A stretch of 32,763 nt of DNA from Bacteroidales bacterium (GTDB taxonomy: Bacteria; Bacteroidota; Bacteroidia; Bacteroidales; Bacteroidaceae), in contig SFKY01000023.1 in assembly GCA_004554665.1 (NCBI GenBank), forward strand, positions 1-32,763, read 5' to 3'. Position numbers and translations under genes: made by a program. Below, one piece after another: positions 16,508 to 24,840 of the stretch; position 1 is the stretch's first letter; each line of letters opens with the position of its first letter. Under the pieces are notes generated by a model, which was not told the DNA's origin, did no database searches, and saw only the letters and a program-made list of their open reading frames with translations.

Positions 16508-17284
16508 TCACGCCATCCTGCTGCCCACAATCTGCTGCAAGCGCTGCAGATTCTCGGGCGAATTGGCCGCTATGGCCCCCGACGGACTGATACAGGAGAG
16601 CGGCTGGCCAGTGAGATCGGTGATATATCCGCCGGCTTCGGTCAGGATGAGCGAGGCGGCAGCAAAGTCCCACGGACTGAGCAGATACTCGAAATAGAGT
16701 TCGCAGCGCCCCATCGCCAGATAACAGAGTTCGGGCGCACAGGCTCCGAAACGCCGGAAATCGTTGCACTGGCTGTAGATGTCGCGCACGATATCCATGC
16801 ACAGGTCGGTGTGCTCCTTGTAGTACACGGCAAAGGCCGTGCAGACGATGCCGTCGGCAAAAGGACGGTCTGACACATGGATGGGGCGTCCATTGAGAAA
16901 GGCGCCACGCCCGCGCTCGGCAGAGAAGAGTTCGTCGGTACGGGGCAGGTAAACCACCCCCATCTGCATCTCTCCGTCATAGCGCAACCCCACACAGATG
17001 GCACACTGGTCGATGCCCCTACTGTAGTTGGCCGTACCATCGATGGGGTCGATGATCCAGGTATAGGCATGAGAAGCATCGTGCAGGTCGGCTTCCTCGC
17101 ACAGGAAACCACTGCCCGGAAGCAGTTGGGACAAGCGGTCGCACAGAAATTCCTGCACGGCCAGATCGGAGGAGGTGACAATATTGGCATAGCCATCCTT
17201 CTGGGACACGTCAAAATGGTCAACGGCCATCAGTCGCGAAGCCTCCCGTACCACAGCAATAAGGTCTTGGAGTGTCAGCATCAT
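16508..17284 (-). CDS. Inositol monophosphatase family enzyme
   Basis: About 258 residues from the ATG at 17284 (MMLTLQDLIAVVREAS; 17281 is equally possible). The metal-dependent phosphatase motifs are present: EEAD in the N-terminal third, WIIDPIDGTANYSRG with two aspartates binding magnesium, and WDFAAASLILTEAGG near the C-terminus. Family members act on inositol monophosphate or on related substrates such as PAP (CysQ). The inositol-3-phosphate synthase gene 3 kb away makes inositol phosphate a reasonable substrate, but this is inference. It lies downstream of the DUF4831 gene, behind a terminator. Confidence 0.85.
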   Translation of the reverse strand: MMLTLQDLIAVVREASRLMAVDHFDVSQKDGYANIVTSSDLAVQEFLCDRLSQLLPGSGFLCEEADLHDASHAYTWIIDPIDGTANYSRGIDQCAICVGLRYDGEMQMGVVYLPRTDELFSAERGRGAFLNGRPIHVSDRPFADGIVCTAFAVYYKEHTDLCMDIVRDIYSQCNDFRRFGACAPELCYLAMGRCELYFEYLLSPWDFAAASLILTEAGGYITDLTGQPLSCISPSGAIAANSPENLQRLQQIVGSRMA

Positions 17285-17294
17285 ATCATTCGGA

Positions 17295-17334
17295 ATAAAA
17301 AAACAGGACTGCCCACCCACTTGCTGGCAGTCCT
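17295..17334 (-). terminator. Terminator between the DUF4831 and phosphatase genes
   Basis: AGGACTGCC (17305-17313) pairs with GGCAGTCCT (17326-17334). On the minus strand the stem is followed by GTTTTTTTATT. It sits between the stop of the DUF4831 gene and the start of the phosphatase gene. Confidence 0.85.
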
Positions 17335-17357
17335 TTATCAAATAAAAATACAGGGGG

Positions 17358-18401
17358 TTATTTCACCATGTCACTCTCTATCTTCTCAATGCTTCCCGAT
17401 ACGGGATTGAGGACGATGCGGCTGGTGAGTTTCTTGCCGAAGAGTTCACCACTCAGGCACTCAGTCTTGCCAAACTGTCCGGCATAAGTCTCAAAACGCT
17501 TCACGGCCTTACCCTGATGGGAAAGAGTGATCTGAATTTTTTCGGGCACGTTGACATAGAGGCCGAAATTGTCTTTAGGCTCTTTCTCGCTGGCGGCAGG
17601 TGCCTCGTCGGTCACATGGCGGTCTATCGCCACACTGATATAATAGGGAGTTCCTGCCAAATCGTCGTTGTCTACCAATCCGAGCTTGCGCGAGAAACGG
17701 AAGAGCAACTGGCGGTCTGTCTCCTCGGTAGGCACACAGGTGATGACGGTCTCGACCGTGTCGCGAGTGGTGACACCCTCAAACACCTGCAGCAGCGCAT
17801 GCTCCTGCTTGTCAAGATTCTCCATCATGATCTTGAGCTGGGCGCCATCCTTGGGCATAAAATCGGCCTGCCCGCGTGAGAGCTGGGCCCTGCTCTCTCG
17901 GATATCGTATATTTCCTTGGCCGTGAGCTCTGCCATCTTGGCCGTACTGCCGGCAGACAGGATATCCTCGTTCATAAAATCCTTGGGATTGATGGCTGCG
18001 GGCTGTGCAGAGGGCACGAAAGCCTTGGGCTGCGCCGTGCGCTTGCCGGTAGTATTGATGGCCAACAAGATACCGCTTTCGTCGCGGTCTACCTCGTTGA
18101 CACTATACTTCTTGTCGATGACGAGTGTGTGCTGCTTGGCCGAGTCGGGCACACCCACCGCCGCCATCCGAATGTCGGCAATGCGGTAAGTGGCCGTGGA
18201 AGTCTGTGCCACATTGGGCTTGCGCATATAGCGGTTGGCATACATGGCAAACTGTCCGGGGGTATAGGTGGTCTTCTCTATCAGCATGGTCACGCGCAGG
18301 GCGGTCTTGGGCAGATAATATGTGGTACCGGCCACCGTCTGCTGTGCATGGGCCAATGAGATATTGCCCATCAGGGCGAGTGTCATTAATAACGCTTTCA
18401 T
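17358..18401 (-). CDS. DUF4831 family exported protein
   Basis: A 347-residue protein with a signal peptide (LMTLALMGNISLAHAQ). It resembles the Bacteroidetes-restricted DUF4831 family in length and in features such as the YYLPKTALRVTMLIEKTTYTPGQFAMYANRYM start. Function is not known. It is separated by only 24 bp from the stop of the NAD(P)HX repair gene upstream and is probably co-transcribed with it. Confidence 0.75.
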   Translation of the reverse strand: MKALLMTLALMGNISLAHAQQTVAGTTYYLPKTALRVTMLIEKTTYTPGQFAMYANRYMRKPNVAQTSTATYRIADIRMAAVGVPDSAKQHTLVIDKKYSVNEVDRDESGILLAINTTGKRTAQPKAFVPSAQPAAINPKDFMNEDILSAGSTAKMAELTAKEIYDIRESRAQLSRGQADFMPKDGAQLKIMMENLDKQEHALLQVFEGVTTRDTVETVITCVPTEETDRQLLFRFSRKLGLVDNDDLAGTPYYISVAIDRHVTDEAPAASEKEPKDNFGLYVNVPEKIQITLSHQGKAVKRFETYAGQFGKTECLSGELFGKKLTSRIVLNPVSGSIEKIESDMVK

Positions 18402-18425
18402 AATCTATAGGGGAAATCGCTTGTT

Positions 18426-19958
18426 TTAAGAATTATCGGATGAATCGTCGAGCCTGCGGAAAGCACGTGGCAACCAATCGACAAGGTCGCTCGCAATGAG
18501 GCTCTCCATGCCCAGTTCCTTGACGGCAAGGTCGCCGGCCAGACCATGAAGGTACATGCCAAGCAGGCAGGCATGCTCCTGTGAATATCCTCTGGCCAAC
18601 AGTGCGGTAATGATGCCCGTGAGGACATCGCCACTTCCGGCGGTAGCCATGCCTGCATTGCCCGTAGGATTGAAGACGACGTGGCCGTCGGGCATACAGA
18701 GCGCCGAATAGTGGCCCTTGAGCACGATGTAAGCCTGCAACTGGCGCGCCAGCTCGCGTGCCTTGTTGAGCCGCTCGTAACATCCGTTGCTCACAATGCC
18801 CGACAGGCGGTCAAACTCCTTGGGATGTGGCGTGAGGATGACTCCCTTGGGCAACTGCTGCATCCATGCCCGATGGTTGGCCAATATGTTGAGCGCGTCG
18901 GCATCGACCACGGCAGGGCAATGCGCACGCCTGAGCTGGGCTATCATGGCGATGGCAGTGCTCTCGTGCCGACCCAATCCCGGCCCGATGCCGAGTGCAT
19001 CGAAATCTTCGGTGTCTACAGCTTCTGAGAAATGCTTCTCCTCGTGGTCCAACAGCATCACGGCCTCAGGCACCGCCATCTGCATGACGGCATAATTGCG
19101 CTTGGGTGCAAGCACGGTTACCTTTCCCACACCCGAACGCAAACAGGCACGGGTGGCAAGGATGGCTGCGCCCGACATGCCATAACTGCCGGCCACGATG
19201 AGGGCATTGCCCATGTCGCCCTTGTGGGCGAAATCGTCCCTACGGCGCACGATGGCACGCATCTCGCTTTCCTCTGCAATGCGAAACGGGGTGTCTTTCT
19301 GTGCTATGAACTCAGGAGAGAGTCTGATATCCAGCACTTTGAGTTCGCCGAGATAAGGTTGGTTGTCAGCAAACATCATAGCCAGTTTCTTCTGTTGGAA
19401 CGTAAGGGTGAGATTGGCACGGATGATGTTGGCACGGATGCTGTAGGTATTGTCTTCGGGCATCAGTCCCGAGGGCAGGTCGATGCTCACCACTTGGGCA
19501 GGACACTGGTTGATGTACTTGACCAATGACGAGAAACCGCCCGACAGAGGCTTGTTGAGCCCCGCGCCAAACAGTCCATCGACCACCAAAGTATGCTCGT
19601 CAAGCACCGGCGGGTCGAAATTTACAGAGATTTCTGTAAAGGAATCCAACCGCTTGCAGCCCATAAGGCGCTGCTTGTTGGCGGCGCAGTCAGAAGACAA
19701 CGCATGATGAATATTAAAAAGATATGCCGATACCTTGTACCCTTGCTCAGCCATGAGCCGTGCCACGGCCAGCGCGTCGCCGCCGTTGTTGCCCGGTCCG
19801 GCAAAGACCACCACCGACATGGATTGTGGCCACCGCTCGCAAATAACACCTGCCAAGGCCTTGGCCGCACGCTCCATCAGGTCAATGCTTCGGATGGGTT
19901 CATGCTCCTGTGTGTACTTGTCGAGTTCCTGTATCTGCGTACTTGTAAAAATCTTCAT
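18426..19958 (-). CDS. nnrD: Bifunctional NAD(P)HX epimerase/dehydratase
   Basis: A 510-residue repair enzyme. The N-terminal domain (~1-210) is the YjeF-N epimerase (VVVFAGPGNNGGDALAVARLM; VDGLFGAGLNKPLSGGF). The C-terminal domain (~225-500) is the ATP/ADP-dependent dehydratase, with GDMGNALIVAGSYGMSGAAILA and the catalytic NPTGNAGMATAGSGDVLTGIIT. Together they restore hydrated NADH and NADPH. The true start is the ATG at 19958 (MKIFTSTQIQELDKYTQEHEPI), although the frame is open upstream. It is divergent from hpt over a 90-bp gap. Confidence 0.93.
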   Translation of the reverse strand: MKIFTSTQIQELDKYTQEHEPIRSIDLMERAAKALAGVICERWPQSMSVVVFAGPGNNGGDALAVARLMAEQGYKVSAYLFNIHHALSSDCAANKQRLMGCKRLDSFTEISVNFDPPVLDEHTLVVDGLFGAGLNKPLSGGFSSLVKYINQCPAQVVSIDLPSGLMPEDNTYSIRANIIRANLTLTFQQKKLAMMFADNQPYLGELKVLDIRLSPEFIAQKDTPFRIAEESEMRAIVRRRDDFAHKGDMGNALIVAGSYGMSGAAILATRACLRSGVGKVTVLAPKRNYAVMQMAVPEAVMLLDHEEKHFSEAVDTEDFDALGIGPGLGRHESTAIAMIAQLRRAHCPAVVDADALNILANHRAWMQQLPKGVILTPHPKEFDRLSGIVSNGCYERLNKARELARQLQAYIVLKGHYSALCMPDGHVVFNPTGNAGMATAGSGDVLTGIITALLARGYSQEHACLLGMYLHGLAGDLAVKELGMESLIASDLVDWLPRAFRRLDDSSDNS

Positions 19959-19965
19959 ATCGTTG

Positions 19966-19973
19966 CAAAAATA
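19966..19973 (-). promoter_or_regulatory. -7 promoter box of the NAD(P)HX repair gene
   Basis: Minus strand TATTTTTG ends 7 bp before the ATG at 19958, so transcription should begin at or within a few bases of the start codon. A nearly leaderless mRNA is predicted. No good -33 box. Confidence 0.5.
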
Positions 19974-20016
19974 CGAAATAAATACTGAAAATCGAATTTG
20001 TTTGGTATATTTTTTG

Positions 20017-20024
20017 TAATTTTG
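20017..20024 (+). promoter_or_regulatory. -7 promoter box of hpt-adk
   Basis: TAATTTTG matches TAnnTTTG and lies 24 bp before the hpt ATG. TTTG boxes at 19997-20000 and 20001-20004 are 12-16 bp upstream, somewhat short of the usual spacing. Confidence 0.55.
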
Positions 20025-20048
20025 CCTCGAATAATTAAAAATCTCACC

Positions 20049-20588
20049 ATGAGTATAGTCAAGATTAAGGACAAGACGTTCAGAACGTTTATCCCAGAAG
20101 CAGAGATTATGCAGCGTGTAAGCGATGTGGCTGCCAGAATCAACCAAGATATGGCTGGCAAGAACCCTCTGCTGTTGGCGGTTCTCAACGGTTCGTTTGT
20201 CTTCGCGGCCGACTTGGTACGCTATCTCACGATACCCTGCGAAATATCATTCGTGAAACTGGCGTCCTACGAGGGTACCACCTCCACGGGCAAGATAAAA
20301 GAAGTGATAGGCATCAACGAAGACCTGCGTGGCCGCCACGTCATCATCGTGGAAGATATCGTTGATACGGGCATCACCATGAAGCGGATGCTTGAGACAC
20401 TGGGCACCCGCGAGCCCGCATCACTGCACATCTGCACGCTGCTCCTGAAACCCGGCAAGCTACAGGTGCCCTTGGACATAGCTTATGCCGCGATGGAGAT
20501 TCCCAATGATTTCATCGTGGGCTACGGTCTTGACTATGACCAGCAGGGACGCAATCTAAGAGACATTTACACTTTAGTAGAAGAATGA
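20049..20588 (+). CDS. hpt: Hypoxanthine phosphoribosyltransferase
   Basis: A 179-residue cytoplasmic purine-salvage enzyme that joins hypoxanthine (and guanine) to PRPP. The PRPP-binding motif VIIVEDIVDTGIT is near residues 97-110. The LLAVLNGSFVFAADLVR loop is near 43-59, and the base-binding IVGYGLDYDQQGRNL is near the C-terminus. I chose the ATG at 20049 (MSIVKIKDKTFRTFIPEAEI) because it gives the family length. The stop overlaps the adk start as ATGA, so the two are translationally coupled. Confidence 0.94.
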   Translation: MSIVKIKDKTFRTFIPEAEIMQRVSDVAARINQDMAGKNPLLLAVLNGSFVFAADLVRYLTIPCEISFVKLASYEGTTSTGKIKEVIGINEDLRGRHVIIVEDIVDTGITMKRMLETLGTREPASLHICTLLLKPGKLQVPLDIAYAAMEIPNDFIVGYGLDYDQQGRNLRDIYTLVEE

Positions 20589-21157
20589 AGAATATTGTGA
20601 TTTTCGGTGCGCCCGGTTCCGGCAAGGGCACACAGAGTGACAAGATGATCGCCAAGTATGCGCTGGGCCACATCTCCACAGGAGACGTGCTCCGCAATGA
20701 GATCAAGAACGGTACGGAACTTGGCAAGACGGCCAAGAGTTTCATAGATCAGGGGCAGCTCATACCCGACACACTGATGGTCGACATTCTGGCCAGCGTG
20801 TACGACAGCTTCGGCAAGGAGCACAAGGGAGTAATCTTCGACGGATTTCCCCGTACCATTCCCCAAGCCGAGGCCTTGAAAGACATGCTCGCCGCACGCG
20901 GGCACAAGGTGGCTGCCATGATAGAGCTCGACGTGCCCGAAGAGGAACTCATGAAGCGCCTCCTCCTGCGCGGACAGCAGAGCGGCCGCAGCGATGACAA
21001 CGAAGAGACTATCAAGAAGCGCCTCACCGTCTATCACAACCAGACCTCCCCGCTGATAGACTGGTACGCCAATGAGGGCATACATTACCACATCGACGGT
21101 CTGGGCGACCTCGACCGCATCTTCGGAGACATCTGTAAAGTAATAGACAACCTGTAA
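20585..21157 (+). CDS. adk: Adenylate kinase
   Basis: A 190-residue kinase balancing ATP, ADP and AMP. The P-loop GAPGSGKGT is at residues 8-16. The AMP-site HISTGDVLRNEI and FDGFPRTIPQAEAL motifs are present. The LID is the short, zinc-less type (LLRGQQSGRSDDNEETIKKRL), as usual for Bacteroidetes. It overlaps hpt by 4 bp, so both purine genes form one operon ending at a strong terminator. Confidence 0.95.
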   Translation: MKNIVIFGAPGSGKGTQSDKMIAKYALGHISTGDVLRNEIKNGTELGKTAKSFIDQGQLIPDTLMVDILASVYDSFGKEHKGVIFDGFPRTIPQAEALKDMLAARGHKVAAMIELDVPEEELMKRLLLRGQQSGRSDDNEETIKKRLTVYHNQTSPLIDWYANEGIHYHIDGLGDLDRIFGDICKVIDNL

Positions 21158-21167
21158 GGAGCTGAGA

Positions 21168-21241
21168 AGTTGAATCGCCAGACGGTACAGTCCACTGTCA
21201 AGACAGACAGTGGACGGGGTGTCTGACGATTCAACTTTTTT
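21168..21241 (+). terminator. Terminator of hpt-adk
   Basis: A long two-part stem: AGTTGAATCG (21168-21177) pairs with CGATTCAACT (21227-21236), and inner GTCCACTGTC (21190-21199) pairs with GACAGTGGAC (21206-21215). A T-run follows at 21237-21241. Confidence 0.8.
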
Positions 21242-21281
21242 CATTTCCCCTTTCATCTTTTCCTAACCCATTTCATCCATT

Positions 21282-22451
21282 ATGGCAGAATCCAATTTTG
21301 TAGACTACGTGAAAATCTATTGCCGCTCGGGCAAGGGCGGACGCGGATCAATGCATCTGCGCCACGTGAAATATAACCCCAACGGTGGTCCTGACGGCGG
21401 AGACGGCGGGCGCGGAGGCAATATCTACCTGCGCGGCAACCACAATTACTGGACGCTCCTCCACCTCAAGTACCAGCGTCACGTGTTTGCCGAGCACGGA
21501 GGCAACGGCGGCAAAGACAAGTGCCATGGCACCGACGGCAAAGACATGTATATCGACGTGCCCTGCGGTACAGTGGTCTACAATGCCGAAAACGGCAAAT
21601 ATGTCTGCGATGTCACCTACGACGGACAGGTTGTGATGCTGCTCAAAGGCGGCCGAGGTGGACTGGGCAACTTCCAGTTCCGCACTGCCACCAATCAGGC
21701 ACCACGCTATGCGCAGCCCGGTGAGCCGATGGAGGAAATGACCGTCATCTTGGAGCTCAAACTACTGGCCGACGTGGGTCTGGTGGGATTCCCCAACGCC
21801 GGAAAGTCCACACTTCTGTCCTCATTGTCCAGCGCCCGCCCCAAGATAGCCAACTATCCATTTACCACGCTCGAGCCTTCGCTCGGCATCGTGGGCTACC
21901 ACGACATGCAGTCGTTTGTCATGGCCGACATTCCCGGCATCATCGAGGGAGCCAGCGAGGGCAAAGGACTTGGACTACGCTTCCTCCGCCATATCGAGCG
22001 CAACTCGCTGTTGCTCTTTATGGTGCCGGGAGACACGGACGACATCAAGAAAGAGTATGAGGTGCTGCTCAGCGAACTGGAGAAGTTTAACCCCGAGATG
22101 CTCGACAAGCATCGGGTGCTGGCCGTAACCAAGTGCGATCTGCTCGACGACGAACTCATCGAGATGTTGCGTGAGTATCTGCCCACTGACCTGCCCGTGG
22201 TCTTCATCTCTGCCGTCACCGGAAAGGGACTCGGCGAACTCAAGGATGTGCTGTGGCGTGAACTCAACAGCGAGAGCAACAAGCTCCAAGGTATCATGGC
22301 CGAAGACACGCTCGTACACAGAGACAAGGACATGACACGTTTCGCTGCCGAGATGCTCGATGAAGGCGAGGATGTAGACGTGGAATATATCGACGAAGAG
22401 GATATAGAAGACTTGGACGATTTCGAATACGAGGAGGACGAGGATGCCTAA
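21282..22451 (+). CDS. obgE: Obg family GTPase
   Basis: A 389-residue ribosome-associated GTPase acting in 50S assembly and growth control. The N-terminal ~160 residues are the glycine-rich Obg fold (KGGRGSMHLRHVK, GGDGGRGGNIYLRG, KGGRGGLGNFQF). The G domain follows with G1 GFPNAGKST, the NYPFTTLEPSLG switch, DIPGIIEGASEGKGLG, TKCD and SAVTGKGL. The C-terminal tail is strongly acidic (EDVDVEYIDEEDIEDLDDF), a common but variable feature. Its stop overlaps the next start by 8 bp. Confidence 0.95.
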   Translation: MAESNFVDYVKIYCRSGKGGRGSMHLRHVKYNPNGGPDGGDGGRGGNIYLRGNHNYWTLLHLKYQRHVFAEHGGNGGKDKCHGTDGKDMYIDVPCGTVVYNAENGKYVCDVTYDGQVVMLLKGGRGGLGNFQFRTATNQAPRYAQPGEPMEEMTVILELKLLADVGLVGFPNAGKSTLLSSLSSARPKIANYPFTTLEPSLGIVGYHDMQSFVMADIPGIIEGASEGKGLGLRFLRHIERNSLLLFMVPGDTDDIKKEYEVLLSELEKFNPEMLDKHRVLAVTKCDLLDDELIEMLREYLPTDLPVVFISAVTGKGLGELKDVLWRELNSESNKLQGIMAEDTLVHRDKDMTRFAAEMLDEGEDVDVEYIDEEDIEDLDDFEYEEDEDA

Positions 22452-23223
22452 GCCCCTGCTCCATCGCTATCCCACCCCACAGGGCATCACAGCCTTTTCC
22501 ACCACACGTCATGGAGGGGTAGGCAGCGGCACATACGGCGAGTTCAACATTACCGACTACTGCGGCGATGCCCCGCAAGCAGTAGCTGCCAACCTTCTGG
22601 CATTGGCCGAAGCATTGCAGTTGCCCCCTGCCCGTATCGTGTTGCCCCACCAGACACACGGCACCGTAGTGCGCCAAGTGGCCGAAGACTTCTTCGCGCT
22701 CTCGCCCACCACCCGCACCATGCTCTTGGAGGGTGTCGATGCGCTCATCACCGCAGAGCCGCAAGTGTGCATCGGCGTTTCCACTGCCGACTGCATCCCT
22801 GTCTTGCTCTACCACCCCCACCGCAGGGTGGCAGCTGCCATCCACGCCGGATGGCGGGGCACCCTACAGCGCATCTGCCAGCAAACCATCGCCCAACTGC
22901 ATACTGCCTTCCACATCGACCCAACCGAACTGCATGCCATCATCGGCCCGGGTATCTCTGTAGACCATTTTGAAGTGGGCCAAGAGGTCTACGACCAGTT
23001 TGCCAATGCCGGATTCGACCTTACCGAGACAGCCGTATGGCACGACAAGTGGCACCTCGACCTGCCCGGCATCAACCGCCAGCAGCTCATCGAGGCGGGA
23101 ATCGCCGCCGCCCACATCCAGGCATCGGGCATCTGCACCTTTGCCCACCCAGACGACTATTTCTCCGCACGCCGATTGGGCATCGCGTCGGGACGTATCT
23201 TCACCGCCATCGTCATGTCGTAG
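22444..23223 (+). CDS. pgeF: PgeF/YfiH family multicopper-oxidase-like (laccase domain) protein
   Basis: A 259-residue protein of the YfiH/Cu-oxidase_4 family. Conserved metal-site segments are LPHQTHGTVV, VSTADCIPVLLYHP, AAIHAGWRGT and the terminal FSARRLGIASGRI. E. coli PgeF removes mis-incorporated serine from cell-wall precursors, and other members cleave purine nucleosides. Which activity applies here is unknown. It overlaps obgE by 8 bp and is probably coupled to it, followed 35 bp later by a peptidase that also acts on the wall. Confidence 0.85.
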   Translation: MPKPLLHRYPTPQGITAFSTTRHGGVGSGTYGEFNITDYCGDAPQAVAANLLALAEALQLPPARIVLPHQTHGTVVRQVAEDFFALSPTTRTMLLEGVDALITAEPQVCIGVSTADCIPVLLYHPHRRVAAAIHAGWRGTLQRICQQTIAQLHTAFHIDPTELHAIIGPGISVDHFEVGQEVYDQFANAGFDLTETAVWHDKWHLDLPGINRQQLIEAGIAAAHIQASGICTFAHPDDYFSARRLGIASGRIFTAIVMS

Positions 23224-23258
23224 CTCTTTCCTATCACCGCAAACCCTTATAGAACAGT

Positions 23259-24386
23259 ATGAAGCTAAAAACCAGCCTCCTCTTGATAGCAGCCGCATTC
23301 ACCTTAATGGCGGCTGCCCCCACAAAAGACAAGTTCACCGCTGCCGAGATGCAGCAGATCCAAATAGAGACACCCGGCCTGTTTAGCCGGTCCAATGCGT
23401 TTAGCGTAGACTTCACTACTCTCAAACCCTCCCAATACAGTTTTCCCCTGCCCGTAGGCAAGGCCCGGCTCACCGACAACGACCAACAGTTGGAAATCAC
23501 TTCCCAACAGGGCGATGCCGTCAAGGCTATGTTTGACGGCGAGGTCCGTCTCTCGCGCAATCATGCCTCCCAGGGCAACGTCATCGTCATCCGCCACCCC
23601 AATGGTCTCGAAACGGTCTATGCCAACAACGCTCAAAATCTGGTCCATGTGGGCGATGCCGTCAAAGCTGGCCAGACGATAGCCATCATCGGCCAACGCG
23701 ACAACCAGCATGTGTGTCTGTTCTCCATCATGGTCAACGGCGCACGCATCAATCCCACTACCCTCGTCAGCGCCAGCAGCCACCGGCTGCACAAGCAAAC
23801 CTTTGTCTTTGAGAAAAAGGGCAAGCTCGTGAGCGTGAACACCTTACCCGGCGAGCGAAAACCTACCAGCGGCCTTACCCTCGACCCAGACGAGGCTGAA
23901 AATCCTTTTGAGAAGAGCGACACCTACAAACTGAACTTGGCCGAGATGGATCCCGACCACTGGGCCTACCCCCTGCCCGAAGCCAAAGTCATCAGCCCCT
24001 ACGGCGGAAAGCGTCGTCATAGCGGCGTGGACCTCAAGACCAAGGCCAAGGACGAGATTCGTGCCGCTTTCGACGGTATTGTGACCCGTTCCTGTCCCTA
24101 TGCCGGTTACGGCAACTGCATCGTCATCCGCCACGCATACGGTTTTGAGACGCTTTACAGCCATCAGCACAAGAATCTTGTCAAAGTGGGCGACAAAGTC
24201 AAGGCCGGACAGGTGATCGGTCTCACCGGGCGCACGGGCCGAGCCACTACCGAGCACCTTCATTTCGAGATAAGCTACCGCGGCCGCCGTCTCAATCCTG
24301 CCACCCTCTTCGACCACAACAGTCACAGTCTCCGACAGACCACCCTCACCCTTACCAAGTCGGGCAAGCTCACTGCCAGCAAGTAG
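23259..24386 (+). CDS. Exported M23 peptidase with duplicated domain, first copy degenerate
   Basis: A 375-residue protein with a signal peptide (MKLKTSLLLIAAAFTLMAAA). It carries two M23/LytM-type lobes. The second (~235-350) has the zinc motifs HSGVD (H254, D258) and HLHFE (H333, H335), so it should be an active peptidoglycan endopeptidase. The first (~65-170) keeps the scaffold (GNVIVIRHPNGLETVYANNAQNLVHVGDAVKAGQTIAIIG) but has CLFSIMVNG where the second has HLHFEISYRG, and no HxxxD. It is therefore predicted to be inactive, perhaps a regulatory or substrate-binding copy. It ends the obgE-pgeF operon. Confidence 0.88.
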   Translation: MKLKTSLLLIAAAFTLMAAAPTKDKFTAAEMQQIQIETPGLFSRSNAFSVDFTTLKPSQYSFPLPVGKARLTDNDQQLEITSQQGDAVKAMFDGEVRLSRNHASQGNVIVIRHPNGLETVYANNAQNLVHVGDAVKAGQTIAIIGQRDNQHVCLFSIMVNGARINPTTLVSASSHRLHKQTFVFEKKGKLVSVNTLPGERKPTSGLTLDPDEAENPFEKSDTYKLNLAEMDPDHWAYPLPEAKVISPYGGKRRHSGVDLKTKAKDEIRAAFDGIVTRSCPYAGYGNCIVIRHAYGFETLYSHQHKNLVKVGDKVKAGQVIGLTGRTGRATTEHLHFEISYRGRRLNPATLFDHNSHSLRQTTLTLTKSGKLTASK

Positions 24387-24432
24387 TCACACCCCATCAC
24401 TTCACCCCTTTCACATCTTTTAAAGTCACTGG

Positions 24433-24463
24433 ATGCGGCAAATACCATTCCTATTTGCCGCAT
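24433..24463 (+). terminator. Stem-loop terminator of the obgE operon
   Basis: ATGCGGCAAATA (24433-24444) pairs perfectly with TATTTGCCGCAT (24452-24463) around a 7-nt loop. The T-run is weak. Confidence 0.6.
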
Positions 24464-24472
24464 TTAGCACCC

Positions 24473-24489
24473 CTAAATGCCACCTTTAG
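24473..24489. repeat. Dispersed hairpin motif, copy 3
   Basis: CTAAATGCCACCTTTAG differs at one base from the 17-mers at 182 and 11843. It continues into GGTCACCTATCTGTGGCATTTA, a partial inverted partner. It lies right where the phage tape-measure fragment ends. Confidence 0.5.
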
Positions 24490-24507
24490 GTCACCTATCT
24501 GTGGCAT

Positions 24508-24791
24508 TTACAAAAAAGGCATGCCTAACGTCTCCAACTGCGTCTCGGCCACAAGCTGCACTTGATAGGCCGCCGTTAGGTCTGCCATCACATTTTGCAA
24601 ATCACCAATGGCGTTTTGTAGCACATCAATAGCTTGAGAAGCCTGCGACCAAGTGAGTATATTGCTCTTTAGGCGTTCGCTCTCATTTTGCACGCTACGA
24701 ATTACACGACCAAGTTCCTCGGCATCAGCCGTCACCCTTTTGGTTGTGCCGTTATCATTGATCTTTATTAAAAACTGATCTCCTTTGCCAT
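24508..24791 (-). pseudogene. Fragment of a phage tail tape measure protein
   Basis: Minus strand, ~95 codons. The ATG at 24791 begins MAK, but a 2-bp excess (GGAGATCAG for an expected GGATCAG) throws the start out of frame. The remaining frame reads DQFLIKINDNGTTKRVTADAEELGRVI through LQNVMADLTAAYQVQLVAETQLET. This looks like the N-terminus of tape measure proteins from Mu-like Bacteroidetes prophages. It is cut off after ~90 residues with the unrelated tail LGMPFL, against several hundred residues normally. Both the start frameshift and the truncation indicate a dead remnant. The family call is from pattern memory. Confidence 0.5.
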
Positions 24792-24817
24792 ATTCTCATT
24801 ATTATTGTTTACCTTTG
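24784..24817 (+). promoter_or_regulatory. Possible promoter of the small membrane ORF
   Basis: TTTG (24784-24787), 22 bp, TACCTTTG (24810-24817). The -7 box is exact; the spacer is slightly long. It overlaps the dead phage start on the other strand. Confidence 0.45.
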
Positions 24818-24840
24818 TGACCGATTCAATATCGAATACA

